Origin: Actinomortierella ambigua
Taxonomy: Eukaryota; Mortierellomycota; Mortierellomycetes; Mortierellales; Mortierellaceae
Length of the DNA: 45,377 nt
Direction: 5' to 3'
NCBI GenBank assembly: GCA_016098155.1
Contig: JAAAJB010000273.1
Location: 1-45,377, forward strand
In this document: positions 19,567 through 30,700 of the stretch, in pieces
Numbering within the stretch: the stretch's first letter is position 1
Layout of the letters: each line of letters begins with the position of its first letter
Notes under the pieces: model-generated
The model's database searches: none
Told to the model about the DNA's origin: nothing
The model's input: the letters and a program-made list of their open reading frames with translations, nothing else
Made by a program: the position numbers and the translations under genes

Positions 19567-21188
19567 TTTCATTCCTAGTTGTTTGTTATCTTCTTTTTTT
19601 TTGTCTTGTTGTCATTTGTTGCTTTTTTACTTAGTGCCATACACGTAAACACATCCTCCACATGTTCGTCCGCTCCTCTTTTTATTTGTAGTTTTGCTTG
19701 ATCACAGACTCCTTATTCTCTCTCTCTCTCGCCTTCGATCACCCACTCACCCTCTTTCTCTCTCTCCATCTCTCCCTTTCGCTCTATTCTCCGCGGAGGA
19801 TCTCACTCAAATTAAAAGACACTGAACTGCACTTGTAGACTAAACATTTTTTTTTCCATGAAACTGGCACAAACAGAAAAAAAATCCTGTGCGACATCGA
19901 TCGCTGACGACGTAAGGAAGGGTTCACTCATCGGAGACGGAAAAATATGCCTTGGAAACAGTGGAGTGTCTCGCACTGCCCCCTCCCCGGACCACATGCA
20001 AAAGAAACGAGGCACACAAAGTGAGCTGTGGAGGCATGACAATTTGCCCTTTTGGCGTTCCAAGCGTGCCACTGCATTTATCCACCCACGAAGAAACAAA
20101 AGCGTGTAGTTAGAGGAAAATGAGAAGCAGGAAGAAAGGAAGCCCGCTTGAAGGATAGACGGGGCTTGACATTCAAGTTTACAAGGAAGGTGGTTTGGGG
20201 CAGGGGCAAAAGAGGAAAACTATGGTGTGGTTCTTTTGAGTACGTAGAAGAATACATGTCTCTGACTACGGGATTTGCATAAGCATCCATGTTGCCACAT
20301 TTTCTCCTTGGGGTGGTTGTGACATAGACCACGCCACGCCCCACTTTGTTTACAGTGTACATAGTCAGGGAAGATAAAAAATCGACCAGTCAAAATTAGC
20401 ATGAAGGAGCTACCTGGACCAACAACAACAACAAACACTGTCCAGGCGGCAAAGAATGCCCAAAATGGATGAGGTCGTGTGAGGACATTCAACATTTCGC
20501 CAAGTAATTGGGGGGTTCTCGGACAGGAGCAAGGTTTAGCATAGACAGCAATGAAGGGGGTGGGAAGAACCATCCATGGCGACTCGTTTTGGATCGAAAT
20601 AATTCACGGCAGCCCATGCCATTTTTTGAGCAGGATCTCCAACTTAGGGTGGACATGGACGAGCATTTGGGACTCGAAGCGAGGCACAGGGTGGGGGGTG
20701 TGTCGGGGAGGCCATGGTCCAATCGTGAGACTAGGGAAGAAGTAACATAGACCCGAGACGAAGGAGGAAGCAAGATAGTGCCCAGATGGGCACCCCTCTT
20801 CACTCCCTTCTTCTTTGCAAGCTGAAATGCATGCACTCACCCACTCTCCTTTCTCTCTCTCTCTCTTCTTGCTCTACGCTGCTCAGTTTTCGCAAAGTCG
20901 AGTCTGATGAGATCCTGTCAATTGCGTCAGGGCGGGAATTATCAGAGCCTAACAGGAACAGTAGAGGATGGAAGGAAGGAGACGAGAGGTGAAGAGAAGA
21001 GAAGAGAGGGGAAAGGGGAAAGGAGAAAGGGGGGACGTGTAACCCTGTTCCTGATCTCACATTTCTCCCTGGTCGCGTATGGTACCATACCTTCTAACTT
21101 GTTGCCTCTTACTGTTGATATGGTTGCGATGCCTGTTTCGATTGTCCTTTCGTCGACCCATGCTCTAGACAGACAGCGAAAGAGAGAG

Positions 21189-21196
21189 TATAAAAG
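21189..21196 (+). promoter_or_regulatory. TATA box candidate
   Basis: TATAAAAG is followed by a long C/T-rich stretch (21220-21340), typical of fungal core promoters. No coding region is recognised directly downstream. Confidence 0.45.
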
Positions 21197-21992
21197 GCAC
21201 CGCCGCATCGCAACCCTATCTCTTTCACCCCACTGCTTCTATTTTGCTTGTTGTGTCTCTTTTGCACGTACTCCATCCTCCGGACATAAAAACACCACTT
21301 TCCTTGTTCCTTGTCCCTTCCCCTCATCCTTCGCCCCCCTGGTTCTACGGTTTGCATTTGACTCGAGGAGCCACGTCAAGCACAGTACGTTCAATCCTCC
21401 CACACTACACTTCACTAAAGGGGAGGGGAGGAGGAGGAAGGCGAAGGCGTGCTACTGCATCTGCATTCATCTCACCACTCTACTCCACTCATCCGTATCC
21501 TTTTTCTCTGCTTCTGCCTTTTTTTTCACGCTCCCTTTCTCCTAACCTCCTTGACATCCTTCTTGTTATTTTTCCTCCTGCTGACCCTCTCTGTCTCTCT
21601 CTCTCTCTTTCTTTCTCTACGTCTGGGTGTGTCTTGGTTCCTCTCCGCGTCTTCTTCCTCCTCCTCCTCTCCCTTCAACACTTGATGGCGATGGTGATAC
21701 TTTCTCCTCGGTGGTCTCTGTGTGGCGTGGTACACATTATCGCCATTTTCCCGATCTGCATTGCTTCCCAGTTCTTCTGAACAGCCTTACTGCTTATCCA
21801 TACCTTTATCATCATAATCCACCCTCCGCCTGGGTACTCCAAGAACCTTTGGTAGGTTGGACTGCATCATTTTTTTTTGTTGTTGTTGACCCTATTTTTA
21901 CACCAGCTTGCATTGCGCACATGCACGCACAACCCCAGCTCTCTTTCGCCTCTCCCCTTCCTCCTCCCACGGAGGAACTGTAGTACCCTGGG

Positions 21993-22000
21993 TATAAAAG
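21993..22000 (+). promoter_or_regulatory. TATA box candidate
   Basis: TATAAAAG in the context CCCTGGG-TATAAAAG, followed by CT-rich DNA and, at 22161, a possible splice donor (CATTCAG|GTACCG). It could start a long leader or a non-coding RNA. Confidence 0.45.
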
Positions 22001-22515
22001 AAGGGCCTTTACCTGCAATTGCTCTCTTCAGGGTCTGCTACCCAACACCACCCACTTGTTTCGCTCACACAGATAGACGATCGTAACGAACATCACTCTC
22101 TCCTCACCATCGCCACTTCTTTCATTGCGCACTGCCTCCCCCTTTACTTCACACCATTCAGGTACCGTGCACAAGAATAATAACGCTCAACTCTTTCATC
22201 ACGCCCCTCATCCTCTTAATGACAACGTCCTCCTTCCACACAATTCCCATGGCGACAGACGAAAGCTCGGGTCGACTCTTCGTCGCCACATACCCAAATC
22301 CTCGATTTTCTCTTTCAACCGTTACACATGTACTCTTTCCGACTGTTGGAATTCTTATTGCCCCCCGTCATCATGATTTAATGCTGGCTGCCGTACGTCG
22401 CGCAATGCAGCATGTTGGCGTCTTGGAAACAGGAGTGTGAAAGAGTGAAAAATGGATGGCCAACTGGGCAAGAAGCAAAGAACATAATTTTGATCACGAT
22501 TGGGTGGTCAACATG

Positions 22516-22571
22516 CACACATTTACACATACACATTCACACACACACCCGCATATTCACATACATACACA
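22516..22571. repeat. Imperfect (CA)n microsatellite
   Basis: Alternating CA with interspersed TA/TT (ACACATTTACACATACACATT type) over about 55 bases. Confidence 0.8.
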
Positions 22572-22840
22572 GAAGCACTCCAAAAGTACACAGTCCGTTG
22601 GGCCTACCAGACACTTCCTCCTTTTCTCCTTTGATTACCTTTCCAACGGTGGCAATGTTTTGTTTGCTTCTTTCGTGTGCCAACAACCAAGTCAGGGGGG
22701 AGTTGCTAAGCGGCGTTGCAATTGTTGATAATCTTCGCTCACAGTGACGCCTCAAATGTGGCATTGTCAGTGAGGTGGGTCGACAATTCTTTGTCCTAAT
22801 CAACTGCGGCGATGGCATTGTCTTTCTTCAAAACTGTCTG

Positions 22841-22887
22841 CTTGGCACCTGGCAGCTTGACCACCTGTCAGCTTGGCCACCTGGCAG
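22841..22887 (+). promoter_or_regulatory. Triple tandem 16-nt repeat, each with an E-box CACCTG
   Basis: Three contiguous units: CTTGGCACCTGGCAG, CTTGACCACCTGTCAG and CTTGGCCACCTGGCAG. CACCTG starts at 22846, 22862 and 22878, so the spacing is exactly 16 nt. CANNTG is the core recognised by bHLH factors; the arrangement suggests a cooperative binding site. Function is inference. Confidence 0.6.
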
Positions 22888-23760
22888 CTTTTAAAAGGGG
22901 GAGGAGTGGAGAAAGATGTAGAAAAATCAAGAGAAGAAGCTGTGCGAAGGTACCCTATTAGTGGGTCCGTATCATCCCACAATTCTGTACAGTGGAAAGT
23001 GGTGAAGAAAACAGGATTGTTGTGCTGTTGAACACCCCTCTTTTGATGCCAGGGACGCCTGCAGGGGATGGGCAGTTGGATAAGGCAATCAAGGCAGAAA
23101 AGCAACCCATGTCAAAGATTTTCCTGCTGCATTGATGAAGACAAAAAAGCAAAACCATTGTCATGGGTTCTTTTTTTTTTTACCGTTCCACAGCAGTGTG
23201 AACGCTCTTATGTCGGATGGGGAGGGGGAAGAGACCTATGTTGTCATTGTTCACAACAAAGAGAGAGAGAGTTTGAGACTTTGAAGATATCGGAGAGAAG
23301 AGGTGCCTGTGTACAGTACCATACCTGTGAGAGCCCACGCCACGCCACGAACAGATGTACCCGCCCATGCCTTTTTTCAGAACAAGGCCGATCCATGCTG
23401 GATCTCCCTCTCTGAGGGACCCTTGTTTGGGCCGAACGCCCAGACACACTCCTGTTTGTGTTCTCTTATGTCACTGTTGCTCGAACCAACATGCTCTCTA
23501 TCTGTCTCCTGCTGCTCTCACCTTGGTGATGATGGCACACTGGACAAACCAAACCCGTTTAGTTCGTTTCTATTCATCCAATTTCGTTAGCGCGCATGTT
23601 CGATCTCCTTTCAGCAGAAGGATATGTTTTCTGCGAGCGATGACCACAATGATAACACGCAACATCATGCTGTTGATGTTGGCGCAGACCTCCTATTTTT
23701 CTTTCCCCAGACCCAAACCAAGCTGGCAATTGTTCCCTTTCAATATTGACTCTGGCATCC

Positions 23761-23835
23761 GAGAGAAAGAGAGAGAAAGAGAGAGGGAGAGAGAAAGAGA
23801 GAGAGAGAGAGAGGGAGAGAGAGAGAGGGAGAGAG
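23761..23835. repeat. (GA)n purine microsatellite
   Basis: About 75 bases of GAGAGA/GAGAAA/GAGGGA on the plus strand. It creates spurious open frames rich in Arg/Glu. Confidence 0.9.
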
Positions 23836-23972
23836 TCAGAGTTTGCGCGCGATGTCTTCGGTGGATTCGATCTTCTTAAAAAAAAACGAAACTTTGTCCT
23901 TTTCTTTTGGTGCTTCCTTTCTCACCATCCCACTCCCACCACTTCCTCCCACCTCTTCTACACCTCCATCCC

Positions 23973-23980
23973 CTATAAAT
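23973..23980 (+). promoter_or_regulatory. TATA box candidate for the RhoGAP-like gene
   Basis: TATAAATA, preceded by CCCC, about 670 bases before the ATG at 24644. CT/CA-rich sequence and a CATTATCATTATCAG repeat follow. It would imply a long 5' leader or a leader intron. Confidence 0.4.
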
Positions 23981-24643
23981 ACATTTCTGCTGCTTTGCCC
24001 CCATCATTATCATTATCAGCAACTGCACCAGCACTCAAGAACATCTTGTCCCTCACACCATCGCCATTTGGCAGACTTTTCTTGCTTTTGTCAGCTGCCT
24101 ACATAAATACACACACCCTGTTTCCACACCTTTTTTGTTGCCCCCTTTCTTCTCAGCACCTCTCCATTTTCCCCTAATCTGGGGAAAAGCCCCTTCTTCC
24201 TGTTCATCCAACCATATTCTTCCGCCTTTAGCTGCTCCAGGAGCAATTGGCAGGTACACAATACAGTCATTTTCTCTGTTCACAAAGGCTGCGGTTACAA
24301 TGGCCGCACACACGCCGTTGCTCGGGGGGAAAAGGGGACTTCCTCCTCCTTTGTTCCATGTCCAGCTGGCCAATTGCACACCCTGTTGATTGCACACCAC
24401 TCCATGTTGGAACAAACAAAAACGAAACTGGAAGAGTCGTTGGTCTTTCACCCATGTGTCTCGCTCTTGAACACAGCCAAAATAAGCTCTCCCCACCCCT
24501 TCCATCTTCAGCCCTCTCATATCTGAATTCCATCGATAAAAGCTGACACTTTCCCATCAACTTTCTCCAAAACAAAAACTAGGCATTATACCCAGTCAAA
24601 AGCAACTTCTTCGACATCTTTGTACATACCTTAAACCACCATC

Positions 24644-27416
24644 ATGCCTTTCTTGAAACGCCTCGGCCTCGGCTCGTCAACCTCCTCACCCTCACCAAAT
24701 AACAAGAAGCAGACCAACTTGCTTTCTTCCCGATCACCTCCCACCCCCTCCAACTCATCCACCTCATCCATCTCGACCACACAATCGAATACCCAGATCC
24801 CACCATCCCCAGCATCCTCCAACCGAAGCAGCATGGCCTCGCAGGCTTCTTCAGCAACCCCTTCGACATACTCCACAGCATTCAGCAAGGCTGAAGAAGG
24901 GTCGATGAAGAATCGTCTCCATCAACGGTCTGGCTCCGAGTCCATCGCCACATCTGTAGCCCAGCCTTCGGCCGTATTGTCTCGGATGGAGTTTGTCGAG
25001 GAGATTGTCGACGATTATACACAGGGCGAACAACAGGGCCCAGTAAGGGACCCAGGCCCGTACGGCTTGGCGGTGTCAGGCGCAAATAATGGCGCCACAG
25101 GACGTACACTCCCCTACCGGAAACCATCAATCTCACAACAACTTCAAGACCTCGGACACCATCGCGCACGATCTATGCCCTCGCTCTCGTCAAAGGATTC
25201 CCAAAAGCTCCAACAGCAAATCGCCATGGCCACACGTACGCCCTCCTCCGCAGCTGCTACCCCCGCGACCTATCACGCAAATGACCCGTCGCGCACGCGC
25301 CCTCTCCGTCGGCCCGAGTCCATGATAGTGCCATCAAGCTCTGCATCCTATGCATCACAGCAGTATCATTCTCTCCCCAGCCGACGAGTCACGCTCAACC
25401 CAGGCGCAGCCCTGTCAACCTCGACCCTGCAATCGGCCCTTCAGCCAAGCTCTCAGGAGAGATCGTCTACTTTGACAAAAGCAGTGAAGGGCCAGAGGAA
25501 TCGCAACAAGACTGTTTCCATGGGATTTGTCAATACTAACAGGTGGGCAAGTCGTGGAGGCATTGGCCAGAAGAACGAGATGATGGTTGACCTGGAAACA
25601 TCGGGTGTCTTTGGTATGTCTCTATCTTTGATGCAGAGCAAGTCTCCTCCTGTGGTTTTTTTTGTATTGTACCTTTTGCATCACAAGGAAAGGGAAACTA
25701 TTGTGCTCATTTTGCATCTCTTTTCTTCATGTTCCTCAAATTCTTACAGTGCCAGAGACTGGTGGGCGGTTGCGACCCGAGTTTGTGTACAACATCACGA
25801 CACAGTGTGCGGACGAGATTCGGGCGCGTGGCCTGGCACATCCCAACCTGTTCCAAAACCCGGCGCCCAAGAAGGTCATCAACTCGATGATCTCACTGCT
25901 GACAGACCGCCAACGTTGCGAGCTCTTCTCCATCAAGTGTATGCGCATCGACACTGTCGCCAGCTTGTTGCTCAACACCATCTCCCGCATGTCCAACCCC
26001 ATCATCCCCTATGATATGATGGACTATTTTTACGGACATCAGTTCACCATCGTCCCTGCTGCACCCCAACACCCTGAACGGACAGAGTCTTCCTCCTCCT
26101 CTTCATCTTCGTCCTTTTTCTCATCGCGTCCTGCCTCGATGGCCCTAACGCCTTCGTCCTCGCCTCGGAATTCGCTCGTGAGCCCACCAATGTCGAGTTC
26201 AGGTTCGCCGGCAAACTCGAACACTACCAGCCCATGGTCATCCTCCTCATCGTCGTCATCGTTATCATCATCGTCTTCATCGTATTACTACCAACATCCG
26301 TTCCATCACTACCAACAAACCCTACCATTCTCAACAACCTGGGCACGGCACTACTTTGACCTGCCGTTGTTCCTGGACAGTCTCCCGGCCATCAATCGGA
26401 GCATCCTGCTCGAGGTGTTACATCTGTGCCAAGAGGTTCTCGAGTACGCATCCGAAAACCTGGTGACCATCGCCTCGCTGTCGCAGGTCGTCTCGACAGC
26501 GTTGTTCTCGTCCGTCTTTGACCACAAGTTGCTCGATCGGATGGCCGGCACAAAGCGGGCGTCGATCCATGGCGATGGCATCAGTGCCTTGGAAGGCGTC
26601 AAGCAGGAATGCCAAATGTTTTCGGCCATCTTGGTCCGGTTTTTGGTCATGACCGATGCTAGTGGTGGTGGTAGTCATGGCGGATCCCTGCCAGGACAGA
26701 TGGGGTCGTCCCCCTCATCTTCACCAGCTATGATGACCATGGGCATGGCAGAGATGATCCACCAACTTCAGTATCAGCAGCCGACCATGCTGCTCACACC
26801 CATGCCCTCCCCTCATCACAGCGATCCCACCCTTGCATCGTCCTCAACCGTCTCCTTCACCAGCACCACATCCACTACCGCAGCTACAGCGAATAACGCC
26901 ATGGCGCACCACGCTCGGGTCACCAACCGCCTCTCCTGCCCAAACCTCTCGGCGGGCCTACCGGTAGTCCCCGTCTCCATCGCGACCGCCAAGCGGACCA
27001 GTATGTCGCCTCGGCCGTCTGTTTCTGAGATCCGGGCCACCCAACAGCAGTACCATCATCCGTTCTATGCTACTCATCCGTCGTATCCCAACCGCGTCGA
27101 CCAGGAGCTGGAGCACAAGCGTCGATCCATGCCGCCACCGATGATTGCCACGGCAACAGCAGCAGCAGCAGCAGCAGCGACGACGACAGCAGCAACAACA
27201 ACAACAACAACGGAGTACGCTCATGGTAAGCCGACCATGATGGCGATCGCGATAGGGCTGAAGGATGAAGACAACAACAACAACGAGGAGGAGGTGAAAC
27301 AGCCGCCAGCCATGGCGCTGCGTCCGATGACGACGACCAAGAGCCGCCCTCCACACCCTGTGCAGATTGTCGTTTCGTCAGCACCGACTATGGTTTCTTC
27401 CAAGGCGGCTGCATAA
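24644..27416 (+). CDS. RhoGAP-like domain protein lacking the arginine finger, 2 exons
   Basis: Exons are 24644-25613 and 25750-27416 (donor GTATGT, acceptor TTCTTACAG), giving 878 residues. Residues 1-320 are Ser/Thr/Pro-rich and probably disordered. From 324 the pattern VPETGGRLRPEFVYNITTQC, then GLAHPNLFQNPAPKKVI, then DTVASLLLNTISRMSNPIIP follows the first half of a RhoGAP domain. A Ser-rich insert of about 80 residues interrupts it before LPLFLDSLPAINRSILLEVL and ENLVTIASLSQVV, the second half. At the catalytic position (normally GIFRxSG) the Arg is Gln (about 359), and the KLYLREL lysine is Asn. GAP activity is therefore doubtful; it may be a Rho-GTPase-binding scaffold. The C-terminus holds poly-Ala/Thr/Asn repeats. 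A poly(A) signal AATAAA lies at 27561-27566. Domain identity rests on spaced motifs, so moderate confidence. Confidence 0.75.
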
Positions 27417-27735
27417 GAAAAAAAAAATAGAAAAAAAAAGCCTGTTTCTCAAAGTTTTGAGACCCCCCAAAAACCTTCCCCCTCCCCTTTTCTCTCCTTC
27501 TCCCCCCGCCTATTGCATTTTTCGATGCTTGTGAGATTCAAGGCGACCAAAACAAATTATAATAAAAGAGAAAAACGGGAAAAACAACCTGTGTAAAACA
27601 TGCAAGAAAAAACGTGTTTTTTTTTATTGTATGACCATCGGGAGGAATGCTGTTATTACGTCGTTGACTAATAAATGCAGGGAGGAAGAGAGACATGAAC
27701 CACCTGAAACCAGAAAAATAGGGAAAAAAGTGATT
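27417..27735. other. Convergent 3' UTRs
   Basis: This is 319 bases between two converging stops. It contains A-runs, the plus-strand AATAAA at 27561, and at its right edge the minus-strand AATAAA that overlaps the Sfp1-like stop codon. Confidence 0.5.
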
Positions 27736-30700
27736 TTATTTGCGAGACCGTCTTGTCATAGGTGGCGATGGTTGGGCTTCCTTCTCCTTATCTTCGGCTG
27801 CAGCAGTTGCTGCTGCTGTTGGGCGCTGCTGCAACTGCTGTTGTCGGTTGGATCGTGTCACCATCGTCGTCGTCGTCGTCATTGTAGTCGATGCTGATGC
27901 AGAAGGGGTAGGAGGGGAGGCTGGTGGCTTGGTATCGCTCGCCAAAGACCGTGTCGTCAAACGAGTCGAGCTACCAGTCTTAGGAGACGCGCTCAATGTA
28001 CTGCTGTCTTCTTCCTCTTCTTCTCCTTGTTCATCCTCCGTTTCGTCATCGTCAAGTGGGATCTGTGCAGTTGATACGGCGACGACGGTGGCGGCGCTGC
28101 TGCTGCTGCTGCTGCTGCTGCTACCGGCCGTAATGACTTTCATGTCTGTGTTCTCTGGCCTGTGTACTCGACGCCGATCCTTCCTCTCGCCAGCTGTTAC
28201 TGCCGAAGATGGTTCAGTCGTCACTGCTATGATCACCGATGAAGAAGTGGGCGAGAGAGAAGTGACCGGAATCGCAGTTGCTGTTGTGGTGGTGGTGGTT
28301 GTGGTGGTCGTGTGCTTGTGTCGGCTCTTCCGGTTTACTGCCGCGATCGCTGGCGTCATGGGAGAGGCCGTGCGATCACCCATCATCGCACTTTCTGAAT
28401 CGGGGAAAGGCGAGAGTGAGGCGATATTACGCGTCGATGACGCTTCATTGTCATCCGTGCTGCCAGGCCCAACCTGACCTGCATCATCGTCGTCAATGTC
28501 GATATCAATGTCAATGTCCTTGTCTTTGTTGTTGACAAAGGCATCGCTCATGCGAAGGTTATTGAGGCTCTCCACTGTCGCGTCACCGCCAACATCAACG
28601 TCCGCGTCTTCATCCGTCTCCTTGGACGTAGTGACGTTTGGGACAGCAGAGCCAGCCACCAGATGTAGTCGTGGAGGTGGTGGTGCTTGGATGATGGGGA
28701 TGGCCGAGATGGGCGCCGACGACAAATGCACCGTCTGGATGGCTTCACTCAGAACAGAAGGAATGCATGTTGTCGTCGTGGCGTGAGGTAGTATAGGCCC
28801 AGCTGAAATTGCTGCTGCCGCCGATACAGCAGCAACAGCCGCCGCCGCCGCCGCCGAGAGAGGGGTCACCGGGGCCACGGTCGTTGCTGTAGGTGGCGCG
28901 CTACTGACAGCACTAGTGCAAGGACTACTACTGGGTGCGGTGTTCAATGTTAGAGGGACGGTACTCACCGGGGTCACGGGCGCTGCAGACGTAGGAGTGA
29001 CAGGTGCAAGACTGCTGGATTTGATGTTCTCACCACCATCACCACCATTTCCATGCTTGCTGGCGGTGGCGCCATTGCTGTTGCCACTGCTGTTGCTGCT
29101 GGCTGTGCTTGCGTTGTTGTTCGCAGCGGCTGTCAGGATCGCGTTAGCAGCAGCCATCATCATCGGGCTGGCCTGGACAGCCGCCAGGGCGGCTGCGATC
29201 GTCATGGCGGCCTGGTTGGGGTAAGGGCTGTAGAGTAGCAGGTTGTTCATCAGTCCGGACTGGTGTGCCCGCAAGGCTGCGGTGAGGTTGGGATGAGAAT
29301 GCTCAATATGGTACTTGAGCCCGTTCAGGTTTTTGTACCGCTTGCCACACTCTAGAAAGGTGCAAACATAAGGTTTTGACCCTGGCGCGTCCGTGTCACA
29401 CATTCCCAGCGAGGAACAGTGCCCATGCTGGTTGTGGTATTTGAGCCCATTTGGATTCTTGTACGCCTTGTCACATCCAAGGACTGCGCACCGGTACGGC
29501 TTATCACCTTGTGAACACGCCCCGGGGTTGCGTGACATGTCCTCGATCAGACTGAAAGCCTCATCTCGCTGCCGCAGCATCTCGGCCGTAGTCATGTCTG
29601 GTAGGAGGGCGTGGTTCAGGCTCGTCTGGAGCGGGCCTGGGATCATATTATGGCGGTGTGTCGTGGTCATGAGGACGCTCGGGATGGTGCCAAATGGCAG
29701 ACGTGAGGTCTCGCCTGCAGAGTGGGGCAGCGATGGCACTAGTGGGTGATGTGAGCGTGCCAATGGGTGAGTCTGTGGATGTTGAGGGTGGCCGAGTGGG
29801 AAAGGAGGATGGTCGTGAAGAGTCGATGAACGAAAACCGGGTGCTGGCTGCAAAGCCTGTTGTGCCTGCGGGGCAGGGGCGTGAGATGGCATACCATTTC
29901 CATCACCACCACTACCAGTGCAAAGAATATTGCTCTGAGTTAGCATGGCAGCAGCTGCATGGGCTCGCTGGCTGTTTTCGAGCGCCTGCTTCTTCAGGGC
30001 TACCGAGCTCAAGTGATCCATTGAGGAAGGCATGCCAAGGGTCGAGTGTTTGTTGATATTAGTATTGTTGGACCGCAAGCGGAGAATGGTGTTGGCAAAT
30101 GCCGTGTCATTTCCCTGGTGGTGAAAATGATGGTCTAGGTTATCTTCTGCATAAATGTCAGCGAGCGACACCCCAGCCTTGCGCTTAAGGCAGGGGACAA
30201 AGCCTGCAGAAACGAGCTCTTGAGCATGTGTAGCACTGAAGTTATCATGTGGGCTGGTGAGAAAGGGTAATTGCAGCGACCGCGATCCAGCATGGCCTCC
30301 TTGGATAGCCGCGGCAATCGATGGAGAGGCTGCGCCCATGGCCACCGACGAAAGCGACGGAGACCTTGAGCTTGGGCTCGTGGCACTGGAGTCAGACTCA
30401 CTCCAACTATCGTCGTCATCGTAAATGCTGCTTGTTGGGTCGCACCGAATACCCATTCCGATACCCATTCCGATACCCATCGTGTCCAATAAACCTCCTG
30501 GGTATGTATCAGAGATGGCCGTCAGTCGGTGATACCGAGGTCGGTGGTGAAGGCCAAGAGCCAGTGGTGCAGTCACGTGGTGATGGGAAGAAAGTGACGA
30601 GTCTAGTCCACTTCCCTCCTCGCCGCTAAGGCTGTCACTATCGTCGTCGTCCTCGAAGCGGACATGACATTCCTCGTAATGCTGCAACAGATCGTGAAGG

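Larger units (their letters stand above)
19567..24643. other. 5-kb gene-poor interval upstream of the RhoGAP-like gene
   Basis: No frame in this interval shows recognisable domain content, codon regularity or splice continuity. It is CT-rich in long stretches (21.2-22.3 kb, 23.9-24.2 kb), with CT, CA and GA microsatellites. Three rightward TATA-like boxes (21189, 21993, 23973) are each followed by pyrimidine-rich DNA, the usual look of fungal core promoters. A triple tandem E-box lies at 22841-22887. It may be a long composite promoter, contain non-coding transcripts, or hold a gene too diverged to see. Confidence 0.5.

Noticed and set aside
23746..24177. Open frame with long Arg/Glu repeats
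   Set aside because: It is translation of the (GA)n microsatellite followed by CT-rich DNA; no domain and no conserved pattern.
20078..24575. Various frames of 60-180 codons in the 5 kb gap
   Set aside because: All are CT- or GA-rich low complexity, or overlap on both strands without splice continuity or domain motifs.
27740..28477. 245-codon Val/Ala-rich frame on the plus strand
   Set aside because: Antisense of the Ser/Thr/Ala homopeptide part of the Sfp1-like gene; caused by trinucleotide repeats.
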